Below, piece after piece: positions 50,939 through 59,617 of a stretch of 64,000 bases of DNA (its first letter is position 1; every line of letters starts with the position of its first letter). Location: NCBI RefSeq assembly GCF_900156415.1, contig NZ_FTNM01000001.1, forward strand, positions 310,001 through 374,000, written 5' to 3'. The position numbers were made by a program, and so were the translations under genes. The notes under the pieces are model-generated. The model did not search any database. It worked only from the letters and a program-made list of their open reading frames with translations, and was not told where the DNA came from. The DNA is from Pontibacter lucknowensis. GTDB taxonomy: Bacteria; Bacteroidota; Bacteroidia; Cytophagales; Hymenobacteraceae.

Positions 50939-51691
50939 ATGAAAGCACTGTTACATTCTGCTAAACTTCTCGCATTCACCCTCCTTTTCCTGACCACAGG
51001 CTGTGTGTCAACTTACATGCCCAATGTTCCTAATGTGCCCATGTTTACCGAGAAGGGTGAACTGAGTGCTGCTGGCCACATTACACCGAAGGGCAATATT
51101 ACTTTCAACACGGCTTACGCTGTTACCGACAACATCGGGGTGATGCTGAACGGCTCTATGCTGAACCAGGAACGTAAGAAGCGGGACTTCCGTCACAACC
51201 TGGTCGAGGCAGGTGCCGGCTATTTTACTACTTTCGGGCCGAATCAGAATCGTGTACTGGAGGTATACGGCGGCTTTGGCGGTGGCAGCAGCGACCGCAC
51301 CGAAAAGGAGGAAAAAGAAGGCGTGATGACCTATACCCGTCGCGAAGCCGGCTTCAGCAAATATTTCACGCAGGTTAACTTCACTTCCAAGAAGAAAAAA
51401 TCACTAAGGATTCTGGGCAACGAATACCCTCTCAACTACGGCACTGCCCTGCGCGTGAGCTATGTCAACATGAACAAACACCTGCTCAACGGGGTGGAGC
51501 AGCCTAACGAGGACAACATTTTCCTGGAGCCCATTTTCTATACCCGCATGGTGCTCAGCCCTTCAGTACAATTGCAGTATACAAGTGGCAGCAACTTCGG
51601 ATTGCGCAACCGCAAGGCGCTTACGGCAGGCTATTCCGTGTTTTCACTGGGCTTTGTGATCAACGTCGGTGGGCGCAACCTCGACCGCTAA
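50939..51691 (+). CDS. Lipoprotein with beta-strand-rich body, unknown function
   Basis: A 250-residue lipoprotein (LTTGC, Cys22). The body is rich in beta-strand patterns: GELSAAGHITPKGNITFNTA, NIGVMLNGSM, VEAGAGYFTTFG, VLEVYGGFGGG and the end AGYSVFSLGFVINVGGRNL. This looks like a small outer-membrane barrel with a lipid anchor, a combination common in Bacteroidota lipoproteins of unknown role. It is a single gene divergent from GT9 copy 2. Confidence 0.68.
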   Translation: MKALLHSAKLLAFTLLFLTTGCVSTYMPNVPNVPMFTEKGELSAAGHITPKGNITFNTAYAVTDNIGVMLNGSMLNQERKKRDFRHNLVEAGAGYFTTFGPNQNRVLEVYGGFGGGSSDRTEKEEKEGVMTYTRREAGFSKYFTQVNFTSKKKKSLRILGNEYPLNYGTALRVSYVNMNKHLLNGVEQPNEDNIFLEPIFYTRMVLSPSVQLQYTSGSNFGLRNRKALTAGYSVFSLGFVINVGGRNLDR

Positions 51692-51729
51692 CATTCAAGA
51701 AGCAGGCGGCCTATTTTGGTAATTTTGCG

Positions 51730-51737
51730 TATCTTTG
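51730..51737 (+). promoter_or_regulatory. -7 promoter element (TATCTTTG) of the M16 peptidase gene
   Basis: TAnnTTTG match 19 nt before the ATG at 51757. Confidence 0.5.
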
Positions 51738-51756
51738 CAGGCTAATTGCGAACTGA

Positions 51757-52989
51757 ATGCTTGATTATCATATTCATACATTGCCGAACGGTATTCGTAT
51801 CGTTCACAAACAAGTACTACACACCAAAATTGCGCACAGCGGCTTTATCCTGGACATAGGTAGCCGCGACGAGCAACCTGAACAGCTGGGTCTGGCCCAT
51901 TTTTGGGAGCACATGGCTTTTAAGGGAACCGCCAAGCGCAAGTCATTCCACATCCTGAACAGACTGGAGTCGGTAGGCGGCGAACTGAACGCCTACACGA
52001 CCAAAGAAAAGCTCTGCTTCTACAGTTCTGTACTCGATAAACATTTCGAGAAGTCTTTCGAACTACTCACTGATATCACGTTCCACTCTGTTTTCCCCGA
52101 GAAGGAAATAGAAAAAGAACGCGGTGTGATACTCGAGGAGATGGCCATGTACCTGGACACTCCGGAAGAGGCCATCGTGGACGAGTTTGACAATGTGGTG
52201 TTCGACGGCCATCCGCTTGGCAACAACATACTGGGCACAAAAGAGAGCGTATCGGGCTTTAAGAAAGACGACTTCCAACGTTTTATCAAAGACAACCTGA
52301 GCACTGAGGCGCTCGTGTTTTGCTCCGTGAGCAACCTGCCGTTTGAGAAAGTGGTAAAACTGGCCGAGAAGTACCTGGCTGACATTCCGCACATCAGCAG
52401 GCCACGCCAACGCATTGTTTTCGAACAGTATATCCCTAAGACGGTAACATTCGAGAAACCGATCTCCCAGGCACACTGCGTGATCGGATCTCCGGCTTAT
52501 GCCCTCAACGATGAGCGCCGTATACCTTTCTTTATGCTGGTGAACCTGTTGGGCGGTCCGGGCATGAACTCGCGCCTGAACCTGGCCGTACGCGAAAAGC
52601 ACGGCCTGGTGTATACCATCGACGCCAACTACGCAACTTACATCGACACGGGTTTGCTGTCGATTTACTTCGGAACAGAGAAAAAGCAGCTGAAACGCAC
52701 GACATCTCTCGTACTGAAAGAGCTGAAGAAGCTGCGCGAAAAACAGCTGGGTTCGCTGCAGCTGCACACCGCCAAAGAGCAACTGATGGGCCAGTTGGCT
52801 ATGGCCGAAGAAAGCAACATGGGCCTGATGATGATGATGGGTAAAAGCATACTCGACCAGGGCCACATTGACACCCTGAACGAAATCTTTGACCAGATCA
52901 AGAACACGACAGCCCAGGACCTGATCGACATAGCCAACGATGTGCTGCAAGAAGAGAAGTTGAGCTTTTTGAATTATGTACCTGGTTGA
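51757..52989 (+). CDS. M16-family zinc peptidase (processing-peptidase-like)
   Basis: A 410-residue zinc metallopeptidase of the inverzincin type. The inverted zinc motif HxxEH is at residues 48-52 (HFWEH) and the third ligand is the Glu in KERGVILEEM about 76 residues later. Both halves of a single M16 unit are present, so it likely works as a dimer. No signal peptide, so it is cytoplasmic and may degrade peptides or process proteins. Its stop codon (52987-52989) lies inside the first unit of a period-7 repeat array. A promoter element is 19 nt upstream. Confidence 0.9.
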   Translation: MLDYHIHTLPNGIRIVHKQVLHTKIAHSGFILDIGSRDEQPEQLGLAHFWEHMAFKGTAKRKSFHILNRLESVGGELNAYTTKEKLCFYSSVLDKHFEKSFELLTDITFHSVFPEKEIEKERGVILEEMAMYLDTPEEAIVDEFDNVVFDGHPLGNNILGTKESVSGFKKDDFQRFIKDNLSTEALVFCSVSNLPFEKVVKLAEKYLADIPHISRPRQRIVFEQYIPKTVTFEKPISQAHCVIGSPAYALNDERRIPFFMLVNLLGGPGMNSRLNLAVREKHGLVYTIDANYATYIDTGLLSIYFGTEKKQLKRTTSLVLKELKKLREKQLGSLQLHTAKEQLMGQLAMAEESNMGLMMMMGKSILDQGHIDTLNEIFDQIKNTTAQDLIDIANDVLQEEKLSFLNYVPG

Positions 52990-53141
52990 TTGCTGATTGT
53001 TAATTGTTGTTTTGATCTCGTTCAGCAATTCAGCAATTTAACTTTCAACAACTATCAAGGTTGCCACTGAAGAGGTGTTGAAAGAGACATAAAGAACCTT
53101 TCTATGCATTAACAATTAACAATTAACAATCAGCAATTAAA
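52985..53141. repeat. Two inverted period-7 repeat arrays flanking a gene-free gap
   Basis: Array one (52985-53012) reads GTTGATT, GCTGATT, GTTAATT, GTTGTTT and begins in the M16 stop codon. Array two (53107-53141) is five units of the reverse-complement family and ends directly at the ATG of the methyltransferase. A 20-nt stretch (52989-53008) is exactly complementary to 53118-53137. A period-8 piece (two TTCAGCAA units from 53021) lies between. Confidence 0.8.
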
Positions 53142-53786
53142 ATGGAATTCCTAGACGAAGAGCTACAGCAATACGCAGAGGAGCATACCTCACCGGAGTC
53201 GGAGCTGCTGCACAAGATAAACCGCCAGACACACCTGAACGTGATGAAGCCGCGCATGTTGTCGGGTCACCTGCAGGGGCGCTTATTGTCCATGTTCTCC
53301 CACATGATCCGCCCGAATCAGATTCTGGAAGTGGGCACCTATACCGGCTACTCTGCTCTCTGCCTGGCCGAGGGTTTGCAGGAAGACGGCACGCTGCACA
53401 CCATCGACATCAACGAGGAGCTTGAAGACGTGGTCCGTGGCTACATCAAAGAGGCAGGCTTGAGCGAAAGCGTGAAATACTACATCGGCAATGCGCTGGA
53501 GATCATCCCGACCATTGACGCTACCTTTGATCTGGTGTTTATCGATGCCGACAAGTATAACTATGCCACTTATTATGACCTGGTGATTGACCGGGTACGC
53601 GCAGGTGGCTACATCATAGCCGACAACGTGCTCTGGAGCGGCAAGGTGCTGGAGAAATACCGTAAAAAGCTTGATGAAGATACGGCCGCCCTGCTCGACT
53701 TTAACAAAAAAGTGCAGGATGATCCGCGGGTAGAGAACATGCTGCTGCCCGTGCGGGACGGGCTGATGATCGCCCGCAGAAAATAA
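53142..53786 (+). CDS. Class I SAM-dependent O-methyltransferase
   Basis: A 214-residue enzyme of the caffeoyl-CoA/catechol O-methyltransferase family. Motifs are LEVGTYTGYSALCLAEGL (SAM binding), the acidic end of strand 2 in LHTIDINEEL, the metal and catalytic Asp region FDLVFIDADKYNYATYYDLV, and ADNVLWSGKVL. The cation-binding Asp residues are intact. The substrate is unknown. The start codon is directly preceded by a period-7 repeat array, with no -7 element seen, so promoter elements may lie within or before the repeats. A short hairpin terminator follows. Confidence 0.92.
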   Translation: MEFLDEELQQYAEEHTSPESELLHKINRQTHLNVMKPRMLSGHLQGRLLSMFSHMIRPNQILEVGTYTGYSALCLAEGLQEDGTLHTIDINEELEDVVRGYIKEAGLSESVKYYIGNALEIIPTIDATFDLVFIDADKYNYATYYDLVIDRVRAGGYIIADNVLWSGKVLEKYRKKLDEDTAALLDFNKKVQDDPRVENMLLPVRDGLMIARRK

Positions 53787-53791
53787 CAGAG

Positions 53792-53817
53792 AAGGTGGTA
53801 GCGATACCACCTTTTTT
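53792..53817 (+). terminator. Terminator of the O-methyltransferase gene
   Basis: Stem aaggtggta (53792-53800) with taccacctt (53805-53813), 4-nt loop, T-run at the end. Confidence 0.85.
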
Positions 53818-54122
53818 ATTTACCCCGGGCATAGCCCTCGCATTTCAGGTATAGCGCAACAGGTATAAATAGCCTCCGCCTGCTTTTGGGCTGCATCCCT
53901 CTGTCAGCTTCCGCCTGCACAGGCTCCCAACTTATCCACAGCGAAAAATTTCTCCTAAATTACTTCGTTCTAAGCTTTAGAATGAGCGACAAATTGCGTT
54001 AATTTTGCAAGCGTATCTCTATATAGAGAACATACTATACCTTAATGAGTTATCAACATCTGTTTCAACATATACTGTAGCCTTTTTGTGGATAGCTTCG
54101 CTTATTTTACTCCTTTACCTTT
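53818..54122. other. Gene-free gap with DnaA-box-like sequences and motif copies
   Basis: No supported coding frame; a short open frame at 54005-54217 runs into the next gene and is not convincing. The gap holds two AGGTATA copies (53847-53853, 53861-53867), one exact DnaA box TTATCCACA (53932-53940), two 8-of-9 matches (TTATCAACA at 54050-54058; TGTGGATAG at 54087-54095), a 6-bp inverted repeat near 53970, and a -7 element at 54000-54007. Confidence 0.5.
54000..54007 (+). promoter_or_regulatory. -7 promoter element (TAATTTTG) of the lytic transglycosylase gene
   Basis: TAnnTTTG match. The leader to the ATG at 54123 would be about 110 nt, longer than for most genes here. Confidence 0.4.
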
Positions 54123-56702
54123 ATGAAGAGACCATTACCAATATTACTGCTCCTGCTTCTGCCACTGTTTGCTATGGCACAAACTGTCACCGTGCCTCAC
54201 AACCTTTATTTCGGTGACATTCACCTGCGCATCTCGCCCAAAGCACAGGAGGAGATCCAGAAAAAAGTTGATGCCCTGCACCGCAGCCCAAAGTACTTCC
54301 AGATGAAGGTGGAGCTGGCTGATGCCTACTTCCCACTGATCGAGCGTACTTTCCAGGAAGAAGGCGTTCCGGATGATTTCAAATACCTCGCCCTGCAGGA
54401 AAGCGGCTTGCGCGGCGATGCCGTTTCTACATCCAATGCAGTAGGTTACTGGCAGTTCAAGAAAGAAGCTGCTTTGGACTTTAATCTGCGCATGGACCAC
54501 ATCGTGGATGAGCGTCGGCATATTGTAGAGGCCAGCCGTGGTGCTGCACGTTATTTCAAGCGCAGCAACAACTACTACAACAACTGGTTCAACACGCTGC
54601 TCTCCTACTACCATGGTTACTCTGGCGCCAAAGCTTATACCAAAGAGTCGGATAAGGGGAGCAAGAAAATGGACATAACCGAAAAATCAGACCCATACCT
54701 GCTGACTTTCCTGGCACACAAGGTAGCCTATGACAGCTTTATCGGAAAGAGCGCTCCGCCAGTGGTTTCATTGCGTGAACTGCGTGCCACTCCCGGACAG
54801 AGTCTGGCCGACATTGCACTGGCGCATGAAACTGATCCCTCTGAGCTGGAGAAGTATAACAAGTGGCTATTGGGCGGCACTATACCTGCCGACAAAGACT
54901 ATTATGTGATGCTCCCTGTTCGCCATACGACCGAGCCAGGTATAGTGGCGTCAACTGAGCCGGTTCGCACAGCACCTGCCCGCCAGACGGCTGCCGCACC
55001 GGCAGCAGGCAGCATTATCAAGCGCAACAACCTGAAAGCCATCATAGCCGGCAAAGGCGACACCAAAGACAAGTTGGCTTTGAAGGCCGGTATTACAACC
55101 CGCAAGCTACTGCGCTTTAACGACATGCGTGACTTCGACAAGTTCGAGGAAGGCGAAGCTTACTACATTGAGGCCAAACGATTGAATGCAGACAAAGAGT
55201 ACCATGTCGTACAGCACGGGGAAACCATGCAGGAAATCGCCCAGCTCTACGGCATCCGCATGGATTACCTGCAGTTTAAAAATCGTATGAAGCGCGCTGA
55301 GGTGCCGGTACCGGGCCGTGTGCTCTGGCTGCAGAAGCGCCGTCCGGCCAAAGTAGCCATTGAAGTGCGTGAGTTGAAGTCTGTACCTGCCACTAGCAAT
55401 CCGGTGATGGCTGCAGCTGAAAATACTCCTCAAACCACCACCGCTTCTGCCAGACAAACAAAAGCAGAACCTGCATCAAAAGAACCCGCTGGAAAGCAAG
55501 ATGATTTCCTGACCCGCTTCAAAAGAAGCTGGAACAAACTGAAAGGCCAGGCAACGGAGCCTGAGCAACAGGAAACACAAACGGCTGCTGCAACAAAAGA
55601 GGCAGAAGAAACTACAACTGCTGCTATACCTGCTAAGGAAGCAAATCAAGGTATAGCCAAGGAAGAAGCGACTGTAGAAGTGGCAACTACCACCAAGCCT
55701 GAGTCGGTGCCTGTGCCTGTTATGAAGGCGCCTGAGCAGGAGGTAAAAGCTGCGGAACCTAAACCTGAGAAGGCGACAACACCTGCTGCTGAAAAGCCAA
55801 AAACTGCCGCGCTTTACCCTGGCAAGAAGGCCCAGGAAAGTGAGGAACAGAAAACAGTAGTTCAAGAAGCACAGTCGGAAGAGACAGAAGAGGAAAATGC
55901 GGAATGGGCAGCGGGTCTGAGCGAAGATGTGTTTGTTGGCTTCTCTGGAAATGAGGAGATAGAAACAGAAGAGGAAGCAGTAAAAACGGTTGAAGCTGCC
56001 AACACAGCACGTGAAACTCAAAAACCTACGCCTGCTAAAGCTGAGCCGGTTAAAACAGCAGCTGCCAAGCCGGAGCCAGTTAAAAATACACAGGCCAGTA
56101 CAACAGTGAAAGAAAAGGCGACTCCAGCAAACAAGCCTACCCGCCATGTCGTGAAGCAAGGTGAGTCCTTGTGGGCCATATCAAGGCTGTACGCTGTGAC
56201 TGTAACCGATATCACGACCTGGAACAACCTGGGTGACGCTCCAATCAAGATCGGTCAGGAACTCATCATCGCAGAGCCCCTCACAGTACCTGAGGAATCT
56301 GCCTCTAATGCTGCGGCGAAGGCAGAAGCGCCAACTGCTGAAGAAAAAACTGAGATCCATACGGTAGCATCCGGTGAGTCGCTTTACGTGCTTTCCCGCA
56401 AGTATAATGTGACGGTAAACGAGCTGAAGGCATGGAACAACCTTTCCAGCTCAGCGCTCTCTATCGGGCAGCAATTGCGCGTTACAGCTCCAGCCGACGC
56501 AGCAGGGTCGAATGAAGACCTGGTAGAGTCTCCCGCGGAAACTTTTTCAGGTGCCAGCACCCAACACACGGTGGTATCCGGCGAGAGCCTTTACCAGATT
56601 TCCCGCAAGTATGGCGTCACCATCAAGGACATCATGGAGTGGAACGGCAAATCAGACTTCAACGTGAAGCCAGACGACAAGCTGACCATCAAAAAGAAGT
56701 AG
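54123..56702 (+). CDS. LysM-domain lytic murein transglycosylase (MltD-like)
   Basis: Cuts the glycan strand of peptidoglycan. The protein has 859 residues with a signal peptide ending FAMAQ. Catalytic SLT domain at about 60-200 with the catalytic Glu93 in LALQESGLRG, SNAVGYWQFKK and LSYYHGYSGAKAY. A first LysM-like repeat (YHVVQHGETMQEIAQLYGIR) is near residue 360. A very long low-complexity linker rich in Glu, Ala, Thr, Lys and Pro covers about 420-670. Three LysM repeats close the protein, starting at RHVVKQGESLWAISRLY, IHTVASGESLYVLSRKY and QHTVVSGESLYQISRKYGVT. The linker may let the enzyme reach through the wall. A single gene with a hairpin terminator. Confidence 0.92.
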   Translation: MKRPLPILLLLLLPLFAMAQTVTVPHNLYFGDIHLRISPKAQEEIQKKVDALHRSPKYFQMKVELADAYFPLIERTFQEEGVPDDFKYLALQESGLRGDAVSTSNAVGYWQFKKEAALDFNLRMDHIVDERRHIVEASRGAARYFKRSNNYYNNWFNTLLSYYHGYSGAKAYTKESDKGSKKMDITEKSDPYLLTFLAHKVAYDSFIGKSAPPVVSLRELRATPGQSLADIALAHETDPSELEKYNKWLLGGTIPADKDYYVMLPVRHTTEPGIVASTEPVRTAPARQTAAAPAAGSIIKRNNLKAIIAGKGDTKDKLALKAGITTRKLLRFNDMRDFDKFEEGEAYYIEAKRLNADKEYHVVQHGETMQEIAQLYGIRMDYLQFKNRMKRAEVPVPGRVLWLQKRRPAKVAIEVRELKSVPATSNPVMAAAENTPQTTTASARQTKAEPASKEPAGKQDDFLTRFKRSWNKLKGQATEPEQQETQTAAATKEAEETTTAAIPAKEANQGIAKEEATVEVATTTKPESVPVPVMKAPEQEVKAAEPKPEKATTPAAEKPKTAALYPGKKAQESEEQKTVVQEAQSEETEEENAEWAAGLSEDVFVGFSGNEEIETEEEAVKTVEAANTARETQKPTPAKAEPVKTAAAKPEPVKNTQASTTVKEKATPANKPTRHVVKQGESLWAISRLYAVTVTDITTWNNLGDAPIKIGQELIIAEPLTVPEESASNAAAKAEAPTAEEKTEIHTVASGESLYVLSRKYNVTVNELKAWNNLSSSALSIGQQLRVTAPADAAGSNEDLVESPAETFSGASTQHTVVSGESLYQISRKYGVTIKDIMEWNGKSDFNVKPDDKLTIKKK

Positions 56703-56719
56703 CATTCTAAAAAGTATCA

Positions 56720-56758
56720 AACCACAAGAGCCAGCTGTTGCAGCTGGCTCTTGTGGTT
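56720..56758. terminator. Terminator with a perfect 18-bp stem
   Basis: Arms 56720-56737 and 56741-56758 with a 3-nt loop, between the transglycosylase gene and the convergent MFS gene. Confidence 0.88.
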
Positions 56759-56775
56759 ATAAGGTATAGCTATGC

Positions 56776-58104
56776 CTAGCGCTTTCCCGGAGGGGCCGTC
56801 AGCTTGGAAGCTGCACGAAGTCCTGAGGCAATTTCCGGTACGATGCCTAGGCGCTCGTAGATGGGCTGCACCATCAAGCGCAGGCGCTTCAGGTTCCAGG
56901 CGAAGGGGATGACACTCACAGCACACAGCAAACCGCAGCCCAGCAAGGTATAGGCCACCCCTACCTGCTCTGCCACAGCCCCGGCCAGCATACTTCCCAA
57001 TGGGGCCATTCCCATAAAGGCCGTGGCGTAAAGGCTCATCACACGCCCCCGTTTGTCATCATCCACCAGTGTTTGCAGCAGGGTGTTGCAGGAGGCCATG
57101 GTCACGATCATACCAAAACCTGTAAACAGCATCAGCACCAGCGATAGCCAGAGTATCGTAGAGAAAGAAAAAGCCATCAGTGCCGTACCGAACAAGGACA
57201 TGGTGAACACGATCACCTTGCCCAGCCCGATGACAGACTTGCGTTGCGCCAGGAACAGCGCACCTGACAAAGCTCCTAAACCGGATGCGCCCATCAGGTA
57301 CCCCAGCGTGTTGGCACCACCCTGTAATATATCCCGGGCAAACACCGGCAGCATCACACTGAAAGGCATCCCGAACAGGCTGATCAAACCCACAATCAGG
57401 ATAAGCGTGCGGATGGGTGGAAATCCGAAAGCGTAGGAAAAGCCGTTTCGCAGCGAGTTCCATACATTGTCCTGTCGCACTTCTTTTACAAAAGGCTCCA
57501 GTCGCAATGATAGCAACGACGCCAGCACGGCAATGTAACTTACCGCATTGATCAGGATACAAACCCCCTCTCCCACCCAAGCAATCAGCAAACCTGCGAT
57601 CGACGGGCCAACCAGACGAGCCATGTTGAACATAGAAGAATTGAGGGCGATGGCGTTGCTGATGTCTTCACGTTTCCCCACCAACTGCACCACAAAAGCC
57701 TGCCGGGTAGCCACATCAAAGGCATTGATCGTACCGAGCACGACCATCAGCGTCAGCACGTGCCATACCTGCACCGTACCAGTGAGCACGAGTATAGCCA
57801 GAGTACCCGCCTGCAGCATCGACAGAAACTGGGTGACCAGCAATACATGGTGGCGGTTGAATTTGTCAGCCAGCACACCGGCAAAAGGCCCAAGCAAAAA
57901 AGACGGAATCTGGTTCGCAAAAGTCACAGCTCCTAAGAGGAACACGGAGTCGGTGAGGCGGTATACCAGCCAACTGATGGCAATCTGCTGCATCCAAGTA
58001 CCGATCAGGGAGATGCCCTGCCCCATAAAGAACAGCCGGTAATTGCGTGATCGCAATGCCCGGAACATCCCTCCTAGCTTTCCTGAATCTACCGCTTCCG
58101 CCAT
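56776..58104 (-). CDS. MFS transporter (EntS/MFS_3-like)
   Basis: A 442-residue major-facilitator transporter with 12 predicted membrane helices. The start RSRNYRLFFMGQGISLIGTW MQQIAISWLVY and the loop GPFAGVLADKFNRHHVLL are characteristic of the MFS_3/enterobactin-exporter-like group. No biosynthetic or regulator gene is next to it, so the substrate is unknown; drug or metabolite efflux is likely. The C-terminal 45 residues are a cytoplasmic basic tail. It is a single gene divergent from the MscS gene over 213 bp, and no promoter element was identified. Confidence 0.9.
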   Translation of the reverse strand: MAEAVDSGKLGGMFRALRSRNYRLFFMGQGISLIGTWMQQIAISWLVYRLTDSVFLLGAVTFANQIPSFLLGPFAGVLADKFNRHHVLLVTQFLSMLQAGTLAILVLTGTVQVWHVLTLMVVLGTINAFDVATRQAFVVQLVGKREDISNAIALNSSMFNMARLVGPSIAGLLIAWVGEGVCILINAVSYIAVLASLLSLRLEPFVKEVRQDNVWNSLRNGFSYAFGFPPIRTLILIVGLISLFGMPFSVMLPVFARDILQGGANTLGYLMGASGLGALSGALFLAQRKSVIGLGKVIVFTMSLFGTALMAFSFSTILWLSLVLMLFTGFGMIVTMASCNTLLQTLVDDDKRGRVMSLYATAFMGMAPLGSMLAGAVAEQVGVAYTLLGCGLLCAVSVIPFAWNLKRLRLMVQPIYERLGIVPEIASGLRAASKLTAPPGKR

Positions 58105-58317
58105 ACCTTTTTACGCATTTACCTGTTTGTGCATTAAACTAACTTACGGCTAGCCCCGTCTCCAAAGTTTAACTTATTCTGATAATGACTGATTAAGCAA
58201 TCATATAAATTTGTCACTCCCTTCAGCTATTTATTAATAAGCCACTGTAAACCCAATGCCGTCAGCAGGTTTTATTTATATTTTGTAACTTTAAGCTTCA
58301 TCAAATCACCCGAGTAC

Positions 58318-59403
58318 ATGAATGACCTTTTAGAGAGAGTCTATTTCCACAATACTGTCCAAGATTACCTGATTGCCTTTGCCATCATCCTGCTGGGCTC
58401 GCTGCTCATCACCATTTTCAGACGCTCCGTTCTGATCCGCATCCGAAAGTGGACCGAGAACACCAATAATCACTTCGACGACTATGCGGTGCAGAGTTTT
58501 GCCCGCTTTGGCGTTCCGATCGTGCACTTTATTGTCATATACCTTGGCATCACCTCCCTTAACCTGACCCCGAGAATTGCCGGTATTTTCCAGATTGCCA
58601 TTACAGTAGCCATTACGTTCATGGTCATCCGGTTTATCACGACCACGCTGGTGATGTTGGTCCGATCCTACTTCAAGAGAAAGCACCATGACCGCAGCAA
58701 CGCGAACGAGATCGGCGCCATCAGCCTGATCATCAACATGGTGATCTGGTTTATCGGCATTGGCTTCCTGTTTGATAACATGGGCTATGACCTGACGGCC
58801 ATTATTGCCGGTCTGGGTATAGGCGGTATCGCGGTGGCATTAGCAGCGCAGAACATCCTGGGTGACCTCTTCAACTACTTCGTCATCTTTCTGGACCGTC
58901 CCTTTGAAGTGGGTGATTTTGTTGCGCTCGGCGATAAGAGCGGCACCATTGAGCATATCGGCGTAAAGACCACACGCATCAAAAGTCTGACCGGGGAACA
59001 GCTGATCATCGCCAACTCCGACCTGACCAGCTCCCGCATCCACAATTACAAGCGCATGGAACGTCGCCGCATCCAGTTCGGTATTGGCGTAACCTACGAA
59101 ACACCTGCCGATAAGGTGGAGGCTATACCTGAGATCATTAAAGAGATCATCACGTCGCAGGAACTGGCTGAGTTTGACCGGGCGCACTTTTCCTCCTACG
59201 GCGACTCCTCCCTCGATTTTGTGATCGTGTACCACGTGCTTTCTTCCGATTTCAATAAGTACATGGATACGCAACAGGCCATCAACATGCAGCTGTTCCG
59301 GGAATTTGAGAAGCGCGGCATTGAATTCGCTTACCCTACACAGAAACTGTATGTCGTGAACGAGAAACAAATGGCGGAAAACGAAGCGCAGCGGATGTTC
59401 TAA
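58318..59403 (+). CDS. MscS-family mechanosensitive ion channel
   Basis: A 361-residue inner-membrane channel that opens under membrane tension to release solutes on hypo-osmotic shock. Four hydrophobic segments occupy about 15-35, 65-90, 95-115 and 140-160. The pore helix TM3 is IIAGLGIGGIAVALAAQNIL, followed by the beta-domain start GDLFNYFVIFLDRPFEVGDF VALG and IIANSDLTSSRIHNY, matching MscS. The C-terminal region adds a short helical tail. It is a single gene with a terminator 30 bp past the stop. Confidence 0.93.
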   Translation: MNDLLERVYFHNTVQDYLIAFAIILLGSLLITIFRRSVLIRIRKWTENTNNHFDDYAVQSFARFGVPIVHFIVIYLGITSLNLTPRIAGIFQIAITVAITFMVIRFITTTLVMLVRSYFKRKHHDRSNANEIGAISLIINMVIWFIGIGFLFDNMGYDLTAIIAGLGIGGIAVALAAQNILGDLFNYFVIFLDRPFEVGDFVALGDKSGTIEHIGVKTTRIKSLTGEQLIIANSDLTSSRIHNYKRMERRRIQFGIGVTYETPADKVEAIPEIIKEIITSQELAEFDRAHFSSYGDSSLDFVIVYHVLSSDFNKYMDTQQAINMQLFREFEKRGIEFAYPTQKLYVVNEKQMAENEAQRMF

Positions 59404-59431
59404 GCTAACATTTTGACATCCAGACAAAGTC

Positions 59432-59477
59432 AAAATAAAGGAGTGCGGCGGGACTATTTCCGCCGCACTTTTGTTTT
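59432..59477 (+). terminator. Terminator of the MscS gene
   Basis: Stem agtgcggcgg (59442-59451) with ccgccgcact (59460-59469), 8-nt loop, T-rich tail. Confidence 0.88.
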
Positions 59478-59572
59478 AGCCACAGGCTGTTTTTGGTTTG
59501 GGCAGCCGACCAATTTTCCGTAATTTTAACATCCCGAAAATGCCCGCTTGTATATAGTGAAGTATACATGCG

Positions 59573-59607
59573 TGTCATTGTTAATTCATCATTCGTCATT
59601 ACTAATT
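59573..59607. repeat. Period-7 degenerate repeat array before dnaE
   Basis: Five heptads of the form NNTMATT (TGTCATT, GTTAATT, CATCATT, CGTCATT, ACTAATT) end 10 bp before the TTG start of dnaE and supply its upstream in-frame stop. Confidence 0.7.
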
Positions 59608-59617
59608 CTCTATAGTC

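Noticed and set aside
52063-53028. A 321-codon minus-strand open frame opposite the M16 peptidase
   Set aside because: His/Val/Gln-rich translation without family features, fully antisense to a well-supported gene; long antisense frames are common at this base composition.
54005-54217. A 70-codon open frame before and overlapping the lytic transglycosylase start
   Set aside because: It overlaps the signal-peptide region of a strong gene in another frame, and the predicted -7 element is only a few bases before it.
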